Below, piece by piece: positions 61,501-64,000 of a DNA stretch of 64,000 bases. A model generated the notes under the pieces. The model did not search any database. It was given only the letters and a program-made list of their open reading frames with translations, and had not been told where the DNA came from. The position numbers and the translations under genes were made by a program. The stretch comes from Streptomyces sp. MA5143a (GTDB lineage Bacteria; Actinomycetota; Actinomycetes; Streptomycetales; Streptomycetaceae), in assembly GCF_900290235.1 (NCBI RefSeq), contig NZ_OLMK01000025.1, positions 1 to 64,000 on the forward strand. Reading direction: 5' to 3'. The number at the start of each line of letters is the position of its first letter. The stretch's first letter is position 1.

Positions 61501-62275
61501 CGCCGTCGTGAAGACCGTGCACGCGGCGCTCGCCGCGACCGGCCGGGACCTCGCCGGTCTGACCCTGGCGGTCGTCGGCTGCGGCTCCATCGGCACGTCG
61601 TCGCTCCGGCTGCTGCTCGCCCGCAGCCCCCGCCCACCGGCCCGGCTGATCCTCTGCGACCTGCCGGGCAGTGCCCCACGGCTGCGCCGTCTCGCCGCCG
61701 AACTGTCGGCGGACCGCCCCGGCACGACCGTACGGGTCATGGAGTCCACCGGCACCCCCACGGGACTGCCGGCCGAACTGTACGAGGACGCCGATGTCGT
61801 CGTCACCGCGGTGAGCGGCCCCACGGCACTCCTGGACGTCGACCGGCTCCGTCCCGGCACGATCGTCGTGGACGACTCCTTCCCGCACTGTTTCGACACC
61901 GCGCGGGCCCTCGACCGGATGCGGCGCGAACGGGACGTACTGCTCGTCGGGGGCGGACTGCTCGCCCTGGGGGCCACCGCGACCCGGCTGTCCGCGGACC
62001 TGCCGCCCCTCGCGCGCACCGGCCCCGCACGGGGCACCCGGTTCCAGCCCCATCTGCCCGGCACCCTCGCGTCCTGCCGGCTGGAGTCGCTGCTCCACGC
62101 CCACCACGACGGCACGGAACTCCCCCCGATCCACGGCCTGGTGGACCTCCCCCACGCCCTGGCCCACTGGGACGCCGCCGAGGCGGCCGGGGTCACCGCC
62201 GCGCCCCTGCACCTCCTCGACCACGTGATCCCGGAGACCACCCTGAAGGCCCTGCCCCTGCCCCCGCGGCCCTGA
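49553..62275 (+). CDS. Hybrid FAAL-PKS-NRPS megasynthase ending in an acyl-ACP-reductase-like domain
   Basis: One 4,240-residue protein. In order (residues approximate): FAAL (15-590; FSSGSTGSPRG) loads a fatty acid; ACP1 (Ser648, LGGSS); KS (765-1195; Cys928, His1063, His1102, all intact); AT (1310-1610; Ser1408, HAFH at 1508 predicts malonyl); KR (1915-2095; GGAGGLG, Ser2051, Tyr2064); ACP2 (Ser2216); C (2280-2730; HHAAADG); A (2760-3280); PCP (Ser3342); second C (3405-3835; HHLIGDG); and a terminal ~405-residue domain resembling cyanobacterial acyl-ACP reductase: TTGHATTTVAVVK, VVGCGSIGTSS and Cys4175 in SCRLESLL. There is no TE. Start is GTG 49553. Low-complexity Ala/Glu/Pro linkers flank ACP1 and ACP2. 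Predicted product: an N-acyl amino aldehyde or similar (inference). Confidence 0.93.
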   Translation: MERSNEGVNGGAPAETLLDVLLGAAREVPGRTVVHVRADGGEHTVTFAGLRDEALRVAGGLIEAGVTAGTPLPLVADRGEDFQPMFWGALAAGAVPVPLAPEPRRVGPVWELLGRPPVVVDASTAALLGELDTAVAALPLDALREGRAPRRPHRPAPGDVAFLQFSSGSTGSPRGVELTHAGVLANLRQIRTAMAITGDDVIATWMPYFHDMGLIGTHLVPMAARVRQIRVEPLSFAKRPALWLEAAARHRATLLSAANFALDLAVRRIPAATLAGLDLSAVRLLLVGAEPIAPRVWRAFQAHTAPAGLDPCAPLPVYGLAEATLAVTVPPLGERAEPVVLDRAALSRGRAVETAPGPDAVELMDLGLPVQGCEVRITGPVGDGLDDDGGAGNPAGARAARGVLGESRVGQVEVRGPQVGRGYHRAPGASAEAFGDDGWLRTGDLGFLRGGRLVVTGRHKDVVFVNGRTFHASDLEEAVAATPGLPSGTTAAVVGSTDPDGGGERVVAFVRWARPPATTAAPVLRAAAGRLREVLGHDDVRVLPLPPAAFPRTTSGKLRRGALRERFEAGGFAAVEERWGDAATGRAGALGEHGGGGEAGRGADSAAGAPRSVRDVREAVRRAWAGVLERPEGEIGLHDRFFDLGGSSLKAMAVLAELEDTFTVTVEPKTLRDHDTVAGLAGYLVEAVAEAGPAATEAGRGAEARPAVTEARPAAEAGPAAEAGPAAEAGRVAEAGRAAEAAAASAAAVPRGRPGRSRGDAVYSGAVAVLSVACRFPGVGSPEEFWELLAAGGDTIGAVPEDRWGNGPLPSTRFGSFLPEPAAFDADFFGMDDAEARATDPQARIFLELAHEALERAGYTGPRRAGRRVGVFAATGDSGYREVLAEAADGDLARHPSALTGNLPNLIAARVSQVLDLTGPALAVDTACSSALVALHLARRSLAAGECDLAVVGGVNLGLTGTGHRLLEATGALSPTGRCRAFDADADGFVPGEGGAVLVLARPDEARAADDPVLALVRGTAVNNDGRSLGLLAPTPRGQREVIARAYAECGVDPAAVSYVEAHGTGTPIGDPVEARSLGQAFPPRPDGLPRRLGSVKANLGHLLNAAGMPALVKVVLALTHRRLPPVPHAARPAPFLADTAPGFRLVTEQEPWTTPDGSPLTAGVNAFGFGGTNAHAILEEAPDATGHRDRGSDHREDGGADPCGCGAAGCRTCGEAGRPGRARLAGAAPDASGPCLLTLSARTPGALRAAVAELAAHVRARPDLAEADVCAAVGTARDDAPYRLAVVADGDLLRRLEAAAHAGDAEPTRARSRTVFVLPGQGAQRPAAARALYRSAAAFRDTLDEASALVGPVLGRSLTAWCLDEHVAPEALARTEVAQPLLVAFGAALSAQLGAWGVRPDAVVGHSVGEITAAHLAGALSLPDALAFAAERGRLIGELAAPGAMAAVRGDEDTVAPVVAASVGALCVAAVNSPTQLVIAGTSDAVDRAIATLTARGVAARRLRVSHAFHSPLLEPVLDPLGNAAKALAVLPAAVPMLSTVSGQWGPDLSPEYWRAHAARPVRFGAAVARLLDEGYDTFVELGPGDTLSGPVRTLASSPGVAYLPALSPALSPAPSVAPDGGTAGPSGAHSLLETVGRLWTRGTPLSPAAPARVRAGHRRVPVPTYPFQRRRYWPERLDAPPAPHGTPPARDLDGGPVPRPLLWRDAPLLAAPGPRVVRLAGADTALARALADRLTELGVTVLGPDDSSRGGPDAPETLVWFAEDTTESTTGSATTATTTATADAIASLRGVLALFGTAPARLLLVTEDAYTTGGGEAPERARPAGALLHGFVLALPDEHPALSSRGVDLSSGDPLTIRLQSLERELYAAEAADGTPGDTPGSGVGTVAWRASRRLTRTPVASTHAPRTTTDVLPPNGTYLVTGGAGGLGSALARDLAERGAPDLVLTGRTPTPPRALLAELRALGARARYQAADVSDAGAIDDLVAGLPPLDGVFHAAGTARPGSLRGKADDEIEETLAAKVHGTVLLAEALRRYGHDTAVRVAFSSVSSVLPGLSGALGDYAAANAFLDAFTTAEHAAGRPWRTIALGPVSDTGLASGPRAEDRLRARGLAPLPVRAALTALRTSLTLDAPHVLVTGTTEPTPTPDLIQSPAPAPAPAPTPVSAPTPTPTPASARGTAPEITALIRRLLTEALHRSPEDIAEDAPFLGLGLDSLSAVDLARRLERELGRPLPATLLFEYRTIGELAAHLATGAPTAAPPALPAAPPTTGAGRRDDGLLPLTPLQLAFHTSASLHEGVTAYGYVRQTVSGPLDPALLGRAFAHLALRHPLLRMRLTADGGARPRQYTAPAEVSTAHGCGPAWYEIRQVPAGPRALADLEQALCNRPFDLTTEDPVRAVLVPDQEDAHLTHLLLVVHHAAADGYSLKVLGEDLWSLYTALARGEEAAHELRAASGEFGDYVAALTAERHSPAFERDQRYWRDRLTTHLSARSTASATPAPALPYDGDPEAPPAPPLVHHRTEIDEELTSALRAVAARHEVSLFHLLLAAYGRCLARWSGRPEVAVNVARARREVAIAGVDRLVGPLADTLPVFVTVGPDEPVTALAGRVREIWREAEAHATPGSADLARLLGEMRPATGPAPRTVAEAGFSLARFPVVHGPDWPVTVTPTAAATATAATRLGLLCWEADASLRLSWNHPARLFRPETVRGLADAYVAELRAVAAGLRGPSVAYAPDEQPARPTAEPDERPAGSGQPGIVERLCARFRATPEAVAVHTGDSTLTYAALDTASAALATGLRAHGVRPGDLVGLLTEPGGTATVTGVVGILRAGAGWVPLDATHPAARHRDQLARTGVRVLVCDPANHEAAARLERVVPVTVAVAPSPPVATPDGPSPLPDGSAADLVDAAPYDPDAVAYVIFTSGSTGRPKAVPVTHRSMANYLDWALATFGYGPGDRLAQTASVCFDASVRQLLAPLLVGASVHTVSRDLLRDPEALLDRVVADRITVWSSVPTLWERLLTAAEERVRRDGAALPDLSALRWVHVGGEALPAAHVRRWFDLLDATATPGHARSAPGAPDARRVRHRVANLYGPTEATVNATCHIIDTRPADDVRHLPIGRPIAGTELVVVDADGRACAPGEAGELLIAGTGLTPGYLGDPRLTAAAFTERDGRRWYRSGDRVRRTADGVLEFLGRLDDQVKVRGHRVELGEVEAALLAHPGLARAAVLLREGRLVAYVEPRAGAPEPDAREVRAFLSRTLPPYMLPARIHALAALPLTGTGKIDRNRLAPPPDHDTPAPGRTARRTPPATPTERLLARAWSQLLDVPEVFREDDFFVLGGDSLTVLELFSRLRDDHRVLPRPTAVYTHRTLSALAAALDAAHDTAAADALPVAAPDPAAASPTAPVTPYPLTPSQRGFLLADALASGDSAWLARFRIRGPLRPELFQRAVDVLVARHPMLRTVFPAGARPPVQQELPDTLRLPVETEALGEPGLLETRIAEEARRRFEPWAWPLLRLRLFTVAADEHVLVVHAHHLIGDGYSAALFTRELLTVHDRLAAGPSDGLEPLRSTFRDHVELRATRRRAPSPTPGTATADHLARHHAPYTPPVLRASRPPADGTGEPTSLRAPGFHTAGFTLDADRAGALRRLARTAGTTPYAPFLTAYHRALVVLTGHRDLVLGLAVTGRDDSVPDAHRVFGPFAEAVAVRPPVHGEASGTFVEDLRRVAAEAVAARTAGPLDLRTDDGLPRTAQFFFTFLDFGALGAPATTLTVLPDDTDTALAPPPVGTDVLLAVRPSGDGVRVTVRASASALTEEELAAFADGLRSELEDSAPLDAALIGYLPAPRDLAAYAGLPPHAVPDRERLRALLFPDGRPRLLETTSTPLGTSGFLTLPVFADELTALATPADQSSLAARTARAVEHALALGARSVSLAGVIPALTGYGYDVLREAEPNTTSTAVSTATSAAAPLPGALTTGHATTTVAVVKTVHAALAATGRDLAGLTLAVVGCGSIGTSSLRLLLARSPRPPARLILCDLPGSAPRLRRLAAELSADRPGTTVRVMESTGTPTGLPAELYEDADVVVTAVSGPTALLDVDRLRPGTIVVDDSFPHCFDTARALDRMRRERDVLLVGGGLLALGATATRLSADLPPLARTGPARGTRFQPHLPGTLASCRLESLLHAHHDGTELPPIHGLVDLPHALAHWDAAEAAGVTAAPLHLLDHVIPETTLKALPLPPRP

Positions 62276-62297
62276 TCCCGGTCGGAACACACATGGC

Positions 62298-62331
62298 GAC
62301 GCCCGGCCGGGGGGCTCCCCAGCCGGGCGTC
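62298..62331. terminator. Terminator after the megasynthase gene
   Basis: GACGCCCGGC (62298-62307) and GCCGGGCGTC (62322-62331) form a perfect 10-bp stem with a 14-base loop, between convergent genes. Confidence 0.8.
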
Positions 62332-62354
62332 CCTCGCTCGGTGTCCGCGCGGGC

Positions 62355-64000
62355 TCAGCGCACGACGACCGCGCTCGTCGTGGCCGACCCGTTGGTCCAG
62401 CCGTACCGCCTGGCCGTCACCTTCACGGTGATCTTGTGGCCCTTGTCGGCCTTGGCCAGGACGTACGTCGACTTCGTGGCGCCCGTGACGGTCGTGCCGT
62501 CACGCTTCCAGGAGTACGTGTAGGAGGTCGCGGCCGGCGACCAGGTGCCGTGGGCGGCGGTGAGCTTGTAGCCGACCTTGGCGGTGCCGGTGACGGCGGG
62601 CGCCGTGACGGCCTTGAGGGCGGGGCCGACGGCGACGGTGACGGCCGGGGAGGTGGAGGTGACGGACCCGGCGGCGTTGGCGACCTTGGCGCGGCAGGAC
62701 ACCTGGTGCTTGTAGTCGGCGGAGGTCAGGGTGCGGGACCTGCCGGTGGCGCCGGTGATGGTCGTGCCGTCCCGGAGCCAGGACCAGGCGACGGTGGTGT
62801 TGGAGCCGGTCCAGGCGGCGCCGCAGGTGACCTTGGAGCCGGTGCGGGCGGTGCCGCTGACGGCGGCCCTGGAGGTGACCTTCGGCTTGGTCAGCAGGGT
62901 CTGGGACTGGGCGGACAGCTGGGAGGTGAAGTCACCGGGGGAGATGTCCACCGCCTTGCGGAACACGACGGTGGCCCGGCCGTCGGGACCCGCGGTGACC
63001 TCGCCGGAGAGAGCGTTCGCGTCGGGGACGGCGGGCACGGGCGCGCTGTTGAGGGCGCTCGCCTCGCTCCAGGCGCCGCCGGCCGGGCGGACGGCCCACT
63101 CCAGGTAGTTGTCGTCGCCGTTGTCGATGCTCGGCGTCTGCGGCCAGACGACCTGGACGGTGCCGTCGGCGCCTATCGACGCGGACACGTCCCAGTTCAC
63201 ATAGCCGGTGGACAACGTCTTCGGCGCCGACCATGTGCCGGTGCCCGCGGTCCGGGTGACGGTCCGTACGACAGGGGTTCCGGCCGTGGAACTCCAGCCG
63301 GCCCACACGTAGGTGAGGTCACCGTTCGGCGCGGTGAGCGGCTCGCTCTCGTCGCTGGGGTCGATGGCGGCGACCGCGGTCTGCGCAGCGCCCCATCCAC
63401 CGGACACGGTGGTCCGCGTGGCGGACTTGAGGGCGGTGGCGCCACCGTTGGCGACCCGCCAGAGGACGGTGGTGGCGCCCTTGGCGTCCATCGTCACGCG
63501 CACGGTCCCGGCCGCGCCGGCGGTGCCGGGCAGCGGGGCGGCGGCACTCCAGGCGCCGCCCGCCGAGGCACGGGTCGCGGTGTGGACGGTGTGGGCGTCC
63601 TCGCCCTCCGCGGGGACCTGGTCGTAGACGTCCCAGACGGCGGTGGCCGCGCCGCCCGGGGCGACGGCGAGCGCGAGGTCGTAGACGGACCCGGTGGTGA
63701 CGTGGGCCAGCGGCTTCGCGGTGGACCAGGTGGTCGCGCCGGGGGCGCGGGTGGCGGTCATCACGTCGTAGTCGCCGAAGTCGCCCTGGTCCCACACGGC
63801 GGTGAGGGTGCCGTCGGCCGCGGCGGCGAGCCGGGGCAGACCGAGGTACACGCCGGTGGTCGTCGCGATCGGCGCGGGCGTGGACCAACCGCCCTGTGCG
63901 GGGTTCCAGGTGGCGGCCAGCGCGGTCGGGTCGCCGTCCGCGCCGCCCCCGTCCAGCCAGGTCACCACGGCCTGCCCGGTGGGCGTCACGGTCAGCTCGA
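62355..64000 (-). CDS. Secreted repeat protein with Ig-like C-terminal domains (partial)
   Basis: The last ~545 residues of a larger gene whose start is beyond the window. The visible part holds ~50-residue repeats with WS and AVWD/VVWP motifs (AVWDQGDFGDYDVMTATRAPG ... TWSTAKPLA), as in beta-propeller or sialidase-like surface proteins. Two Ig-like bacterial modules follow near the end (AAVSGTARTGSKVTCGAAWTG and APAVTGTAKVGYKLTAAHGTW, each with a WSWLRDG/YSWKRDG strand). It ends VVVR without anchor. Probable extracellular polymer- or surface-binding role; no catalytic motif seen. Confidence 0.75.
   Translation of the reverse strand, partial: ELTVTPTGQAVVTWLDGGGADGDPTALAATWNPAQGGWSTPAPIATTTGVYLGLPRLAAAADGTLTAVWDQGDFGDYDVMTATRAPGATTWSTAKPLAHVTTGSVYDLALAVAPGGAATAVWDVYDQVPAEGEDAHTVHTATRASAGGAWSAAAPLPGTAGAAGTVRVTMDAKGATTVLWRVANGGATALKSATRTTVSGGWGAAQTAVAAIDPSDESEPLTAPNGDLTYVWAGWSSTAGTPVVRTVTRTAGTGTWSAPKTLSTGYVNWDVSASIGADGTVQVVWPQTPSIDNGDDNYLEWAVRPAGGAWSEASALNSAPVPAVPDANALSGEVTAGPDGRATVVFRKAVDISPGDFTSQLSAQSQTLLTKPKVTSRAAVSGTARTGSKVTCGAAWTGSNTTVAWSWLRDGTTITGATGRSRTLTSADYKHQVSCRAKVANAAGSVTSTSPAVTVAVGPALKAVTAPAVTGTAKVGYKLTAAHGTWSPAATSYTYSWKRDGTTVTGATKSTYVLAKADKGHKITVKVTARRYGWTNGSATTSAVVVR

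Noticed and set aside
61060-62275. SDR-type thioester reductase or thioesterase at the end of the megasynthase
   Set aside because: No Tyr-x-x-x-Lys site, no GxSxG, and the order of motifs matches acyl-ACP reductase instead.
57710-62290. A 1,526-codon open frame on the minus strand opposite the megasynthase
   Set aside because: Low-complexity Gly/Arg/Glu composition and no motif; the plus frame holds complete catalytic domains.

Overview
The window looks like chromosomal DNA of a Streptomyces or a close relative. Base composition is very GC-rich with strong third-position GC bias, GTG starts are common, and there is a conservon (histidine-kinase-like ATPase, Roadblock, DUF742, GTPase, P450), an ECF sigma/ZAS anti-sigma pair, a SpoIIE-type phosphatase with an anti-sigma kinase domain, a secreted tripeptidyl-aminopeptidase-type hydrolase and a very large PKS/NRPS gene. 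I see no rRNA, tRNA or CRISPR array.

Layout. 1-5.5 kb: a long palindromic repeat, an amidohydrolase, a small membrane protein, and a lipoprotein plus fused-permease ABC importer with an iron-box-like site but no ATPase gene nearby. 5.5-8.5 kb: a MarR regulator and an IS607-type element (serine recombinase plus TnpB-like protein). 8.5-10.5 kb: a DsbA-like / MBL-fold / SnoaL-like operon. 10.7-14.9 kb: ECF sigma factor with a likely leaderless transcript, anti-sigma factor and an ABC exporter-like set, all overlapping. 15-22.5 kb: a TerB protein, then on the minus strand a tryptophanase and an ABBA prenyltransferase preceded by a small ORF that contains a terminator-like hairpin, and upstream of them a conservon whose P450 lacks the K-helix arginine. 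23-30 kb: a gene split by a TnpB element, a secreted GH30 galactanase-like enzyme divergent from a LacI regulator with a perfect palindrome between them, and a small membrane protein. 30-49.5 kb: ordinary metabolism and signalling, including a UvrA-like protein, several VOC proteins, an AhpD-like protein, a two-component system with repeat expansions in both partners, a penicillin-binding-type hydrolase, a Rieske oxygenase, a secreted EEP nuclease/phosphatase, a Tap-like peptidase and a multi-sensor SpoIIE phosphatase.

49.5-62.3 kb is one 4,240-residue gene: FAAL-ACP-KS-AT(malonyl)-KR-ACP-C-A-PCP-C, ending in a domain that resembles cyanobacterial acyl-ACP reductase (AAR) and keeps its catalytic cysteine. 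It looks like a complete lipopeptide assembly line on one polypeptide that would activate a fatty acid, extend it once with a malonyl unit, ketoreduce it, condense it with one amino acid, and probably release it reductively as an aldehyde. I know of no NRPS described with this kind of reductase, and I consider it the most interesting object in the window. The window ends inside a secreted repeat protein.

Operons that seem to work together: substrate-binding lipoprotein + fused permease (metal or metallophore/peptide uptake, iron-responsive); sigma/anti-sigma/ABC set (stress-responsive export); conservon (G-protein-like signalling) followed by prenyltransferase + tryptophanase (prenylated tryptophan cleaved to prenylindole); histidine kinase + NarL-type regulator.
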